Assembly (NCBI GenBank): GCA_051530055.1
Contig: CM121343.1
Coordinates: 6,944,001-7,008,000, forward strand
Source: Neoechinorhynchus agilis
Taxonomy: Eukaryota > Acanthocephala
Direction of reading: 5' to 3'
Length of the DNA: 64,000 bases
Numbering within the stretch: position 1 is the stretch's first letter; each line of letters begins with the position of its first letter. Both the position numbers and the translations under genes were made by a program. The notes under the pieces are model-generated. The model had not been told where the DNA came from, made no database searches, and was given only the letters and a program-made list of their open reading frames with translations. Below are positions 35,240-50,200 of the stretch, in pieces.

Positions 35240-38200
35240 TTAGGTTTTTGAATGGCATTTTTCAATGACCAGTTAAGTAACCGACCGGATAGTCTCCGAT
35301 TTTTTCAAAAGAACGCTCTTTCTAGACTAAAGAGAGGCTAATGACGGCATTAAAAACCTTAAAAGTAGTTCTATGCATGGAATTAACACGATTTAAGTTT
35401 TTGAATGGCATTTTTCAATGACCAGTTAAGTAACGGACTGGATAGTCTCCGATTTTTTTCAAAAGAACGCTCTTTCTAGACTAAAGAGAGGATAATGATG
35501 GCATTAAAAACCTTAAAAGTAGTTCTATGCGTGGAATTAACACGATTTAAGTTTTTGAATGGCATTTTTCAATGACCAGTTAAGTAATGGACCGGATAGT
35601 CTCCGATTTTTTTCAAAAGAACGCTCTTTCTAGACTAAAGAGAGGCTAATGATGGCATTAAAAACCTTAAAAGTAGTTCTATGCATGAATTAACACGATT
35701 TAAGGAATTAACACGATTTAAGTTTTTGAATGGCATTTTTCAATGACCAGTTAAGTAGTGGACCGGATAGTCTCCGATTTTTTTCAAAAGAACGCTCTTT
35801 CTAGACTAAAGAGAGGATAATGATGGCATTAAAACTAAAAGTAGTCATGGAATCACGTTGTTTGGATTTAGACCATAGGACATAGTCTCTTTTTGAAGCC
35901 TTTTGACTAAAGAGAGATATGGTAAAAGTAGTTCTATGCATGGAATTAACACGATTTAAGTTTTTTAATGGCATCTTTCAATGACCAGTTAAGTAACGGA
36001 CCAGATAGTCTCCGATTTTTTTCAAAAGAACGCTCTCTCTAGACTAAAGAGAGGCTAATGATGGTATTAAAAACCTTAAAAGTAGTTCTATGCATGGAAT
36101 CAACACGATTTAATTTTTTGAGTGGCATTTTTCAATGACCAGTTAAGTAGTGGACCGGATAGTCTCCGATTTTTTTCAAAAGAACGCTCTTTCTAGACTA
36201 AAGAGAGAATAATGATGGCATTAAAAACCTTAAAATTAGTTCTATGAATGGAATTAACACGATTTAAGTTTTTGAATGGCATTTTTCAATGACCAGTTAA
36301 GTAGTGGACCGGATAGTCTCCGATTTTATTCAAAAGAACGCTCTTTCTAGACTAAAGAGAGAATAATGATGGCATTAAAAACCTTAAAAGTAGCTCTATG
36401 CATGGAATCAACACGATTTAAGTTTTTGAGTGGTATTTTTCAATGACCAGTTAAGTAGTGGACCGGATAGTCTCCGATTTTATTCAAAAGAACGCTCTTT
36501 CTAGACTAAAGAGAGGATAATGATGGCATTAAAAACCTTAAAAGTAGTTCTATGCATGGAATTAACACGATTTAAGTTTTTGAATGGAATTTTTTCATGA
36601 CCAGTTAAGTAGTGGACCGGATAATCTCCGATTTTTTTCAAAAGAACGCTCTTTCTAGACTAAGAGAGGCTAATGATAGCATTAAAAACCTTAAAAGTAG
36701 TTCTATGCATGGAATCAACACGATTTAAGTTTTTGAATGGCATCTTTCAATGACAAGTTAAGTAATGGACCGGATAGTCTCCGATTTTTTTCAAAAGAAC
36801 GCTCTTTCTAGACTAAAGAGAGGATAATGATGGCATTAAAAACCTTAAAAGTAGTTCTATGCATGGAATCAACACGATTTAAGTTTTTGAATGGCATCTT
36901 TCAATGACAAGTTAAGTAGTGGACCGGATAATCTCCGATTTTTTTCAAAAGAACGCTCTTTCTAGACTAAAGAGAGGATAATGATGGCATTAAAAACCTT
37001 AAAAGTAGTTCTATGCATGGAATTAACACGATTTAAGTTTTTGAATGGAATTTTTTAATGACCAGTTAAGTAGTGGACCGGATAATCTCCGATTTTTTTC
37101 AAAAGAACGCTCTTTCTAGACTAAAGAGAGGATAATGATAACATTAAAAACCTTAAAAGTAGTTCTATGCATGGAATTAACACGATTTAAGTTTTTGAAT
37201 GGAATTTTTTAATGACCAGTTAAGTAGTGGACCGGATAATCTCCGATTTTTTCAAAAGAACGCTCTTTCTAGACTAAAGAGAGGATAATGATGGCATTAA
37301 AAACCTTAAAAGTAGTTTTTTCCATGGAATTGACAAGATTTAAGTTCTTGAATGGCATTTTTCAATGACCAGTTAAGTAGTGGACCGGATAGTCTCCGAT
37401 TTTTTTCAAAAGAACGCTCTTTCTAGACTAAAGAGAGGCTAATGATGGCATTAAAAACCTTAAAAGTAGTTCTATGCATGGAATCAACACGATTTAAGTT
37501 TTTGAATGGCATCTTTCAATGACCAGTTTAGTAATGGACCGGATAGTCTCCGATTTTTTTCAAAAGAACGCTCTTTCTAGACTAAAGAGAGGATAATGAT
37601 GGCATTAAAAACCTTAAAAGTAGTTCTATGCATGGAATTGACAAGATTTAAGTTTTTGAATGGCATTTTTCAATGACCAGTTAAGTAACGGACCAGATAG
37701 TCTCCGATTTTATTCAAAAGAACGCTCTTTCTAGACTAAAGAGAGGCTAATGATGGCATTAAAAACATTAAAAGTAGTTCTATGCATGGAATTAACACGA
37801 TTTAAGTTTTTGAATGGCACTTTTCAATGACCAGTTAAGTAACGGACCAGATAGTCTCCGATTTTATTCAAAAGAACGCTCTTTCTAGACTAAAGAGAGG
37901 ATAATGATGGCATTAAAAACCTTAAAAGTAGCTCTATGCATGGAATTGACAAGATTTAAGTTTTTGAATGGCATTTTTCAATGACCAGTTAAGTAGTGGA
38001 CCGGATAGTCTCCGATTTTATTCAAAAGAACGCTCTTTCTAGACTAAAGAGGGGCTAATGATGGCATTAAAAACATTAAAAGTAGTTCTATGCATGGAAT
38101 TAACACGATTTAAGTTTTTGAATGGCACTTTTCAATGACCAGTTAAGTAACGGACAAGATAGTCTCCGATTTTATTCAAAAGAACGCTCTTTCTAGACTA

Positions 38201-41200
38201 AAGAGAGGCTAATGATGGCATTAAAAACCTTTGATGTAGTTCTATGCACGGAATCAACACGATTTAAGTTTTTGAATGGCATCTTTCAATGACCAGTTTA
38301 GTAATGGACCGGATAGTCTCCGATTTTTTTCAAAAGAACGCTCTTTCTAGACTAAAGAGAGGATAATGATGGCATTAAAAACCTTAAAAGTAGTTCTATG
38401 CATGGAATTGACAAGATTTAAGTTTTTGAATGGCATTTTTCAATGACCAGTTAAGTAGTGGACCGGATAGTCTCCGATTTTTTTCAAAAGAACGCTCTTT
38501 CTAGACTGAAGAGAGGCTAATGATGGCATTAAAACCCTTAAAAGTAGTTCTATGCATGGAATTAACACGATTTAAGTTTTTGAACGGAATTTTTCAATGA
38601 CCAGTTAAGTAGTGGAACGGATAATCTCCGATTTTTTTCAAAAGAACGAACTTTCTAGACTAAAGAGAGGCTAATGATGGCATAAAAAAACCTTAAAAGT
38701 AGTTCTATGCATGGAATTAACAAGATTTAAGTTTTTGAATGGAATTTTTCAATGACCAGTCAAGTAGTGGACCGGATAATCTCCGATTTTTTTCAAAAGA
38801 ACGCTCTTTCTAGACTAAAGGGAGGATAATGACGGCATTAAAAACCTTAAAAGTAGTTCGATGCATGGAATTAACACGATTTTAGTTTTTGAATGGCATT
38901 TTTCATTGACGAGTTGAGAAACGGACCAGATAGTCTCCGATTTTATTCAAAAGAACGCTCTTTCTAGACTAAAGAGAGGATAATGACGGCATTAAAAACA
39001 TTAAAAGTAGTTCTATGCGTAGAATTAACACGATTTAAGTTTTTGAATGGCATTTTTCAATGACCAGTTAAGTAACGGACCGGATAGTCTCCGATTTTTT
39101 CAAAAGAACGCACTTTCTAGACTAAAGAGAGGATAATGACGGCATTAAAAAACTTAAAAAGTAGTTCTATGCATGGAATTAACACGATTTAAGTTTTTGA
39201 ATGGCATTTTTCAATGACCAGTTAAGTAACGGACCAGATAGTCTCCGATTTTATTCGGCATATGACGCTCTTTCTAGACTAAAGAGAGGAAAATGACGGC
39301 ATTAAAACCCTTAAAAGTAGTTCTATGCATGGAATTAACACGATTTAAGTTTTTGAATGGCATTTTTCAATGACCAGTTAAGTAACGGATAGGATAGACT
39401 CCGATTTTATTCAAAAGAACGCTCTTTCTAGACTAAAGAGAGGCTAATGATGGCATTAAAAACCTTAAAAGTAGTTTTTTCCATGGAATTGACAAGATTT
39501 AAGTTTTTGAATGGCATTTTTCAATGACCAGTTAAGTAACCATCGTCCTGATACTTCCGATTTTATTCAAAAGAACGCTCTTTCTAGACTAAAGAGAGGC
39601 TAATGATGGCATTAAAACCTAAAGCAGTTCTATGCATGGAATTAACATGATTTAAGTTTTTGAATGGCATCTTTCAATGACCAGTTAAGTAATGGATCGG
39701 ATAGTCTCCGATTTTATTCAAAAGAACGCTCTTTCTAGACTAAAGAGAGGGCTAATGATGGCATTAAAAAACTTAAAAGTTGTTCTATGCATGGAATTAA
39801 CACGATTTAAGTTTTTGAATGGCATTTTTCAATGACCAGTTAAGTAACGGACAAGATAGTCTCCGATTTTTTTTCAAAAGAACGCTCTTTCTAGACTAAA
39901 GAGAGGATATAGACGGCATTAAAACCCTTAAAAGTAGTTCTATGCATGGAATTAACACGATTTAAGTTTTTGAATGGCATTTTTCAATGACCAGTTAAGT
40001 AACGGACAAGATAGTCTCCGATTTTTTTTCAAAAGAACGCTCTTTCTAGACTAAAGAGAGGCTAATGATGGCATTAAAAACCTTAAAAGCAGTTCTATGC
40101 ATGGAATTAACACGATTTAAGTTTTTGAATGGCATTTTTCAATGACCAGTTAAGTAACGGACCAGATAGTCTCCGATTTTATTCAAAAGAACGCTCTTTC
40201 TAGACTAAAGAGAGGCTAATGATGGCATTAAAAACATTAAAAGTAGTTCTATGCATGGAATTAACACGATTTAAGTTTTTGAATGGCACTTTTCAATGAC
40301 CAGTTAAGTAACGGACCAGATAGTCTCCGATTTTATTCAAAAGAACGCTCTTTCTAGACTAAAGAGAGGCTAATGATGGCATTAAAAACCTTTGATGTAG
40401 TTCTATGCATGGAATCAACACGATTTAAGTTTTTGAATGGCACTTTTCAATGACCAGTTAAGTAACGGACCAGATAGTCTCCGATTTTATTCAAAAGAAC
40501 GCTCTTTCTAGACTAAAGAGAGGCTAATGATGGCATTAAAAACCTAGACGTAGTTCTGCTACGGAATCAACACGATTTAAGCTTTGGAATGGCATCTTTC
40601 AATGACCAGTTTAGTAATGGACCGGATAGTCTCCGATTTTTTTCAAAAGAACGCTCTTTCTAGACTAAAGAGAGGATAATGATGGCATTAAAAACCTTAA
40701 AAGTAGTTCTATGCATGGAATTGACAAGATTTAAGTTTTTGAATGGCATTTTTCAATGACCAGTTAAGTAGTGGACCGGATAGTCTCCGATTTTTTTCAA
40801 AAGAACGCTCTTTCTAGACTGAAGAGAGGCTAATGATGGCATTAAAACCCTTAAGAGTAGTTCTATGCATGGAATTAACACGATTTAAGTTTTTGAACGG
40901 AATTTTTCAATGACCAGTTAAGTAGTGGAACGGATAATCTCCGATTTTTTTCAAAAGAACGCACTTTCTAGACTAAAGAGAGGCTAATGATGGCATAAAA
41001 AACCTTAAAAGTAGTTCTATGCATGGAATTGACAAGATTTAAGTTTTTGAATGGCATTTTTCAATGACGAGTTGAGAAACGGACCAGATAGTCTCCGATT
41101 TTATTCAAAAGAACGCTCTTTCTAGACTAAAGAGAGGATAATGACGGCATTAAAAACCTTAAAAGTAGTTTCATGCATAGAATTAACACGATTTAAGTTT

Positions 41201-44200
41201 TTGAATGGCATTTTTCAATGACCAGTTAAGTAACGGACCGGATAGTCTCCGATTTTTTTCAAAAGAACGCTCTTTCTAGACTAAAGAGAGGATAATGACG
41301 GCATTAAAAACCTTAAAAGTAGTTCTATGCGTAGAAATAACACGATTTAAGTTTTTGAATGGCATTTTTCAATGACCAGTTAAGTAACGGACCAGATAGT
41401 CCCCGATTTTATTCAAAAGAACGCTCTTTCTAGACTAAAGAGAGGATAATGATGGCATTAAAAACCTTAAAAGTAGTTCTATGGATGGAATTAACACGAT
41501 TTAAGTTTTTGAATGGCATTTTTCAATGACCAGTTAAGTAGTGGACCAGATAGTCTCCGATTTTTTTCAAAAGAACGCTCTTTCTAGACTAAAGAGAGGA
41601 AAATGACGGCATTAAAACCCTTAAAAGTAGTTCTATGCATGGAATTGACAAGATTTAAGTTTTTGAATGGCATTTTTCAATGACGAGTTGAGAAACGGAC
41701 CAGATAGTCTCCGATTTTATTCAAAAGAACGCTCTTTCTAGACTAAAGAGAGGATAATGACGGCATTAAAAACCTTAAAAGTAGTTCTATGCATGGAATT
41801 AACACGATTTAAGTTTTTGAATGGCATTTTTCAATGACCAGTTAAGTAACGGACCGGATAGTCTCCGATTTTTTCAAAAGAACGCACTTTCTAGACTAAA
41901 GAGAGGATAATGACGGCATTAAAAACCTAAAAAGTAGTTCTATGCATGGAATTAACACGATTTAAGTTTTTGAATGGCATTTTTCAATGACCAGTTAAGT
42001 AACGGATCGGATAGACTCCGATTTTATTCAAAAGAACGCTCTTTCTAGACTAAAGAGAGGCTAATGATGGCATTAAAAACCTTAAAAGTAGTTTTTTCCA
42101 TGGAATTGACAAGATTTAAGTTTTTGAATGGCATTTTTCAATGACCAGTTAAGTAACGGACCAGATAGTCTCCGATTTTATTCAAAAGAACGCTCTTTCT
42201 AGACTAAAGGAGGATAATGACGGCATTAAAAACCTTAAAAGTAGTTCTATGCATGGAATTAACACGATTTAAGTTTTTGAATGGCATTTTTCAATGACCA
42301 GTTAAGTAACGGACCAGATAGTCTCCGATTTTATTCAAAAGAACGCTCTTTCTAGACTAAAGAGAGGATAATGACGGCATAAAAAACCTAAAAAGTAGTT
42401 CTATGCATGGAATTAACACGATTTAAGTTTTTGAATGGCATTTTTCAATGACCAGTTAAGTAACGGATCGGATAGTCTCCGATTTTATTCAAAAGAACGC
42501 TCTTTCTAGACTAAAGAGAGGCTAATGATGGCATTAAAAACCTTAAAAGTAGTTCTATGGATGGAATTAACACGATTTAAGTTTTTGAATGGCATTTTTC
42601 AATGACCAGTTAAGTAGTGGACCAGATAGTCTCCGATTTTTTTCAAAAGAACGCTATTTCTAGACTAAAGAGAGGATAATGACGGCATTAAAAACCTTAA
42701 AAGTAGTTCTATGGATGGAATTAACACGATTTAAGTTTTTGAATGGCATCTTTCAATGACCAGTTAAGTAATGGATCGGATAGTCTCCGATTTTATTCAA
42801 AAGAACGCTCTTTCTAGACTAAAGAGAGGATAATGACGGCATTAAAAACCTAAAAAGTAGTTCTATGCATGGAATTAACACGATTTAAGTTTTTGAATGG
42901 CATTTTTCAATGACCAGTTAAGTAACGGACCAGATAGTCTCCGATTTTTTTCAAAAGAACGCTCTTTCTAGACTAAAGAGGGGATAATGATGGCATAAAA
43001 AACCTTAAAAGTAGTTCTATGCATGGAATTAACACGATTTAAGTTTTTGAATGGCATTTTTCAATGACCAGTTAAGTAACGGACCGGATAGTCCCTGATT
43101 TTATTCAAAAGAACACTCTTTCTAGACTAAAGAGAGGATAATGATGGCATTAAAAACCTTAAAGTAGTTCTATGCATGGAATTAACACGATTTAAGTTTT
43201 TGAATGGCATTTTTCAATGACCAGTTAAGTAACGGACAAGATAGTCTCCGATTTTTTTTCAAAAGAGCGCCTTCAGACTAAAGAGAGGTTAATGATGGCA
43301 TTAAAAACCTTAAAAGTAGTTCTATGCATGGAATTAACACGATTTAGTTTTTGAATGGCATTTTTCAATGACCAGTTAAGTAACGGATCGGATAGTCTCC
43401 GATTTTTTCAAAATAACGCTCTTTCTAGACTAAAGAGAGGATAATGATGGCATAAAAAACCTTAAAAGTAGTTCTATGCATGGAATTAACACGATTTAAG
43501 TTTTTGAATGGCATTTTTCAATGACCAGTTAAGTAACGGACATGATAGTCTCCGATTTTTTTTCAAAAGAACGCTCTTTCTAGACTAAAGAGAGGCTAAT
43601 GATGGCATAAAAAACCTAAAAAGTAGTTCTATGCATGGAATTAACACGATTTAAGTTTTTGAATGGCATTTTTCAATGACCAGTTAAGTAACGGACCAGA
43701 TAGTCTCCGATTTTATTCAAAAGAACGCTCTTTCTAGACTAAAGAGAGGCTAATGATGGCATTAAAAACCTTAAAAGTAGTTTTTTCCATGGAATTGACA
43801 AGATTTAAGTTTTCGAATGGAATTTTTCAGTGACCAGTTAAGTAACGGACCGGATAGTCCCTGATTTTATTCAAAAGAACGCTCTTTCTAGACTAAAGAG
43901 GGGCTAATGATGGCATTAAAAACCTTAAAAGTGGTTCTATGCATGGAATTAACACGATTTAAGTTTTTGAATGGCATTTTTCAATGACCAGTTAAGTAAC
44001 GGACCAGATAGTCTCCGATTTTTTTCAAAAGAACGCTCTTTCTAGACTAAAGAGAGGCTAATGATGGCATAAAAAACCTAAAAAGTAGTTCTATGCATGG
44101 AATTAACACGATTTAAGTTTTTGAATGGCATTTTTCAATGACCAGTTAAGTAAAGGACCAGATAGTCTCCGATTTTATTCAAAAGAACGCTCTTTCTAGA

Positions 44201-47200
44201 CTAAAGAGAGGCTAATGATGGCATTAAAAACCTTAAAAGTAGTTCTATGCATGGAATTAACACGATTTAGTTTTTGAATGGCATTTTTCAATGACCAGTT
44301 AAGTAACGGACCGGATAGTCCCCGATTTTATTATAAAGAACGCTCTTTCTAGACTAAAGAGGGGCTAATGATGGCATTGGAAACCTTAAAAGTAGTTCTA
44401 TGCATGGAATTAACACGATTTAAGTTTTCGAATGGAATTTTTCAGTGACCAGTTAAGTAACGGACCGGATAGTCCCTGATTTTATTCAAAAGAACGCTCT
44501 TTCTAGACTAAAGAGAGGATAATGATGGAATTAAAAACCTTAAAAGTAGTTCTATGCATGGAATTAACACGATTTAAGTTTTTGAATGGCATTTTTCAAT
44601 GACCAGTTAAGTAACGTACCGGATAGTCCCCGATTTTATTCAAAAGAACGCTCTTTCTAGACTAAAGAGAGGCTAATGACGGCATTAAAAACCTTAAAAG
44701 TAGTTCTATGCATGGAATTAACACGATTTAAGTTTTTGAATGGCGTTTTTCAATGACCAGTTAAGTAGTGAACCGGATTGTCTCCGATTTTTTCAAGAGA
44801 ACGCTCTTTCTAGACAAAAGAGAGGATAATGATGGTATTAAACCCAGTTCTATGCATGGAATTAAACATGATTTAAGTTTTTGAATGGAATTTTTCAATG
44901 ACCAGTTAAGTAATGGATCGGATAGTCTCCGATTTTATTCAAAAGAACGCTCTTTCTAGACTAAAGAGAGGATAATGATGGCATTAAAAACCTTAAAAGT
45001 AGTTCTATGGATGGAATTAACACGATTTAAGTTTTTGAACGGAATTTTTCAATGACCAGTTAAGTAGTGGAACGGATAATCTCCGATTTTTTCAAAAGAA
45101 CGCACTTTCTAGACTAAAGAGAGGCTAATGATGGCAATAAAACCCTTAAAAGTAGTTCTATGCATGGAATTAACACGATTTAAGTTTTTGAACGGAATTT
45201 TTCAATGACCAGTTAAGTAACGGACCGGATAGTCCCTGATTTTATTCAAAAGAACACTCTTTCTAGACTAAAGAGAGGATAATGATGGCATAAAAAACCT
45301 TAAAAGTAGTTCTATGCATGGAATTAACACGATTTAAGTTTTTGAATGGCATTTTTCAATGACCAGTTAAGTAACGGACAAGATAGTCTCCGATTTTATT
45401 CAAAAGAACGCTCTTTCTAGACTAAAGAGAGGATAATGATGGCATTAAAAACCTTAAAAGTAGTTCTATGGATGGAATTAACACGATTTAAGTTTTTGAA
45501 TGGCATTTTTCAATGACCAGTTAAGTAACGGACCGGATAGTCCCTGATTTTATTCAAAAGAACGCTCTTTCTAGACTAAAGAGAGGATAATGATGGCATA
45601 AAAAACCTTAAAAGTAGTTCTATGCATGGAATTAACACGATTTAAGTTTTTGAATGGCATTTTTCAATGACCAGTTAAGTAACGGACAAGATAGTCTCCG
45701 ATTTTTTTTCAAAAGTACGCTCTTTCTAGACTAAAGAGAGGAAAATGACGGCATTAAAACCCTTAAAAGTAGTTCTATGCATGGAATTAACACGATTTAA
45801 GTTTTTGAATGGCATCTTTCAATGACCAGTTAAGTAATGGATCGGATAGTCTCCGATTTTATTCAAAAGAACGCTCTTTCTAGACTAAAGAGAGGATAAT
45901 GATGGCATTAAAAACCTTAAAAGTAGTTCTATGGATGGAATTAACACGATTTAAGTTTTTGAACGGAATTTTTCAATGACCAGTTAAGTAGTGGAACGGA
46001 TAATCTCCGATTTTTTCAAAAGAACGCTCTTTCTAGACTAAAGAGAGGATAATGATGGCATAAAAAACCTTAAAAGTAGTTCTATGCATGGCATTAACAC
46101 GATTTAAGTTTTTGAATGGCATTTTTCAATGACCAGTTAAGTAACGGACCAGATAGTCTCCGATTTTATTCAAAAGAACGCTCTTTCTAGACTAAAGAGA
46201 GGTTAATGACGGCATTAAAAACCTTAAAAGTGGTTCTATGCATGGAATTAACACGATTTAAGTTTTCGAATGGAATTTTTTCAGTGACCAGTTAAGTAAC
46301 GGACCGGATAGTCCCTGATTTTATTCAAAAGAACGCTCTTTCTAGACTAAAAAGAGGGGCTAATGATGGCATTAAAAACCTTAAAAGTGGTTCTATGCAT
46401 GGAATTAACACGATTTAAGTTTTTGAATGGCATTTTTCAATGACCAGTTAAGTAACGGACCATATAGTTCTCGATTTTTTTCAAAAGAACGCTTTCCTTT
46501 CTAGACTAAAGAGAGTTAATGATGGCATAAAAAACCTAAAAAGTAGTTCTATGCATGGAATTAACACGATTTAAGTTTTTGAATGGCATTTTTCAATGAC
46601 CAGTTAAGTAAAGGACCAGATAGTCTCCGATTTTATTCAAAAGAACGCTCTTTCTAGACTAAAGAGAGGCTAATGATGGCATTAAAAACCTTAAAAGTAG
46701 TTCTATGCATGGAATTAACACGATTTAAGTTTTGGAATGGCATTTTTCAATGACCAGTTAAGTAACGGACCGGATAGTCTCCGATTTTATTCAAAAGAAC
46801 GCTCTTTCTAGACTAAAGAGAGGCTAATGATGGCATTAAAAACCTTAAAAGTAGTTCTATGCGTAGAAATAACACGATTTAAGTTTTTGAATGGCATTTT
46901 TCAATGACCAGTTAAGTAACGGACCGGATAGACTCCGATTTTATTCAAAAGAACGCTCTTTCTAGACTAAAGAGAGGATAATGACGGCATTAAAAACCTT
47001 AAAAGTAGTTCTATGCATGGAATTAACACGATTTAAGTTTTCGAATGGAATTTTTCAGTGACCAGTTAAGTAACGTACCGGATAGTCCCCGATTTTATTC
47101 AAAAGAACGCTCTTTCTAGACTAAAGAGAGGCTAATGACGGCATTAAAAACCTTAAAAGTAGTTCTATGCATGGAATTAATGATTTCTAAGTTTTTGAAT

Positions 47201-50200
47201 GGCGTTTTTCAATGACCAGTTAAGTAGTGAACCGGATTGTCTCCGATTTTTTCAAGAGAACGCTCTTTCTAGACAAAAGAGAGGATAATGATGGTATTAA
47301 AAACCTTAAAAGTAGTTCTATGCATGGAATTAACACGATTTAAGTTTTTGAATGGAATTTTTCAATGACCAGTTAAGTAACGGACCAGATAGTCTCCGAT
47401 TTTATTCAAAAGAACGCTCTTTCTAGACTAAAGAGAGGCTAATGATGGCATAAAAAACCTAAAAAGTTGTTCTATGCATGGAATTAACACGATTTAAGTT
47501 TTTGAATTGCATTTTTCAATGACCAGTTAAGTAGTGGACCGGATAGTCTCCGATTTTATTCAAAAGAACGCTCTTTCTAGACTAAAGAGAGGCTAATGAT
47601 GGCATTAAAAACCTTAAAAGTAGTTCTATGCATGGAATTAACACGATTTAAGTTTTTGAATGGAATTTTTCAATGACCAGTAAAGTAATGGACCGGATAG
47701 TCTCCGATTTTTTCAAAAGAACGCTCTTTCTAGACTAAAGAGAGGATAATGATGGCATTAAAAACCTTAAAAGTAGTTCTATGCATGGAATTAACACGAT
47801 TTAAGTTTTTGAATGGAATTTTTCAATGACCAGTAAAGTAATGGACCGGATAGTCTCCGATTTTTTTCAAGAGAACGCTCTTTCTAGACTAAAGAGAGGA
47901 TAATGATGGCATTAAAAACCTTAAAAGTAGTTCTATGCATGGAATTAACACGATTTAAGTTTTTGAATGGCATTTTTCAATGACCAGTTAAGTAACGGAC
48001 CGGATAGTCTCCGATTTTATTCAAAAGAACGCTCTTTCTAGACTAAAGAGAGGATAATGATGGCATTAAAAACCTTAAAAGTAGTTCTATGCATGGAATT
48101 AACACGATTTAAGTTTTTGAATGGCATTTTTCAATGACCAGTTAAGTAACGGACCGGATAGTCTCCGATTTTATTCAAAAGAACGCTCTTTCTAGACTAA
48201 AGAGAGGATAATGATGGCATTAAAAACCTTAAAAGTAGTTCTATGCATGGAATTAACACGATTTAAGTTTTTGAATGGCATTTTTCAATGACCAGTTAAG
48301 TAGTGGACGGATAGTCTCCGATTTTTTCAAAAGAACGCTCTTTCTAGACTAAAGAGGAGGATAATGATGGCATTAAAAACCTTAAAAGTAGTTCTATGCA
48401 TGGAATTAACACGATTTAAGTTTTTGAATGGCATTTTTCAATGACCAGTTAAGTAGTGGACCGGATAGTCTCCGATTTTATTCAAAAGAACGCTCTTTCT
48501 AGACTAAAGAGAGGATAATGATGGCATTAAAAACCTTAAAAGTAGTTCTATGCATGGAATTAACACGATTTAAGTTTTTGAATGGCATTTTTCAATGACC
48601 AGTTAAGTAATGGACCGGATAGTCTCCGATTTTTTTCAAAAGAACGCTCTTTCTAGACTAAAGAGAGGATAATGATGGCATTAAAAACCTTAAAAGTAGT
48701 TCTATGCATGGAATTAACACGATTTAAGTTTTTGAATGGCATTTTTCAATGACCAGTTAAGTAACGGACCGGATAGTCTCCGATTTTTTCAAAAGAACGC
48801 TCTTTCTAGACTAAAGAGAGGATAATGATGGCATTAAAAACCTTAAAAGTAGTTCTATGCATGGAATTAACACGATTTAAGTTTTTGAATGGCATTTTTC
48901 AATGACCAGTTAAGTAACGGACCGGATAGTCTCCGATTTTATTCAAAAGAACGCTCTTTCTAGACTAAAGAGAGGATAATGATGGCATTAAAAACCTTAA
49001 AAGTAGTTCTATGCATGGAATTAACACGATTTAAGTTTTTGAATGGCATTTTTCAATGACCAGTTAAGTAGTGGACCGGATAGTCTCCGATTTTATTCAA
49101 AAGAACGCTCTTTCTAGACTAAAGAGAGGATAATGATGGCATTAAAAACCTTAAAAGTAGTTCTATGCATGGAATTAACACGATTTAAGTTTTTGAATGG
49201 CATTTTTCAATGACCAGTTAAGTAACGGACCGGATAGTCTCCGATTTTTTCAAAAGAACGCTCTTTCTAGACTAAAGAGAGGATAATGATGGCATTAAAA
49301 ACCTTAAAAGTAGTTCTATGCATGGAATTAACACGATTTAAGTTTTTGAATGGCATTTTTCAATGACCGATAGTTCCGATTTTTTTCAAAAGAACGCTCT
49401 TTCTAGACTAAAGAGAGGATAATGATGGCATTAAAACCAGATAGATAATCTCCGATTTTTTTCAAAAGAACGCTCTTTCTAGACTAAAGAGAGGATAATG
49501 ATAACATTAAAAACCTTAAAAGATATCTCCGATTTTATTCAAAAGAACGCTCTTTCTAGACTAAAGAGAGGATAATGATGGCATTAAAAACCTTAAAAGT
49601 AGTTCTATGCATGGAATTAACACGATTTAAGTTTTTGAATGGCATTTTTCAAAAGAACGCTCGATTTTTTCTAGACTAAAGAGAGGATAATGATGGCATT
49701 AAAAACCTTAAAAGTAGTTCTATGCATGGAATTAACACGATTTAAGTTTTTGAATGGCATTTTTCAATGACCAGTTAAGTAACGGACCGGATAGTCTCCG
49801 ATTTTATTCAAAAGAACGCTCTTTCTAGACTAAAGAGAGGATAATGATGGCATTAAAAACCTTAAAAGTAGTTCTATGCATGGAATTAACACGATTTAAG
49901 TTTTTGAATGGCATTTTTCAATGACCAGTTAAGTAACGGACCGGATAGTCTCCGATTTTTTCAAAAGAACGCTCTTTCTAGACTAAAGAGAGGATAATGA
50001 TGGCATTAAAAACCTTAAAAGTAGTTCTATGCATGGAATTAACACGATTTAAGTTTTTGAATGGCATTTTTCAATGACCAGTTAAGTTGGACCGGATAGT
50101 CTCCGATTTTTTCAAAAGAACGCTCTTTCTAAGAGAGGATAATGATGGCATTAAAAACCTTAAAAGTAGTTCTATGCATGGAATTAAAGATTTAAGTTTT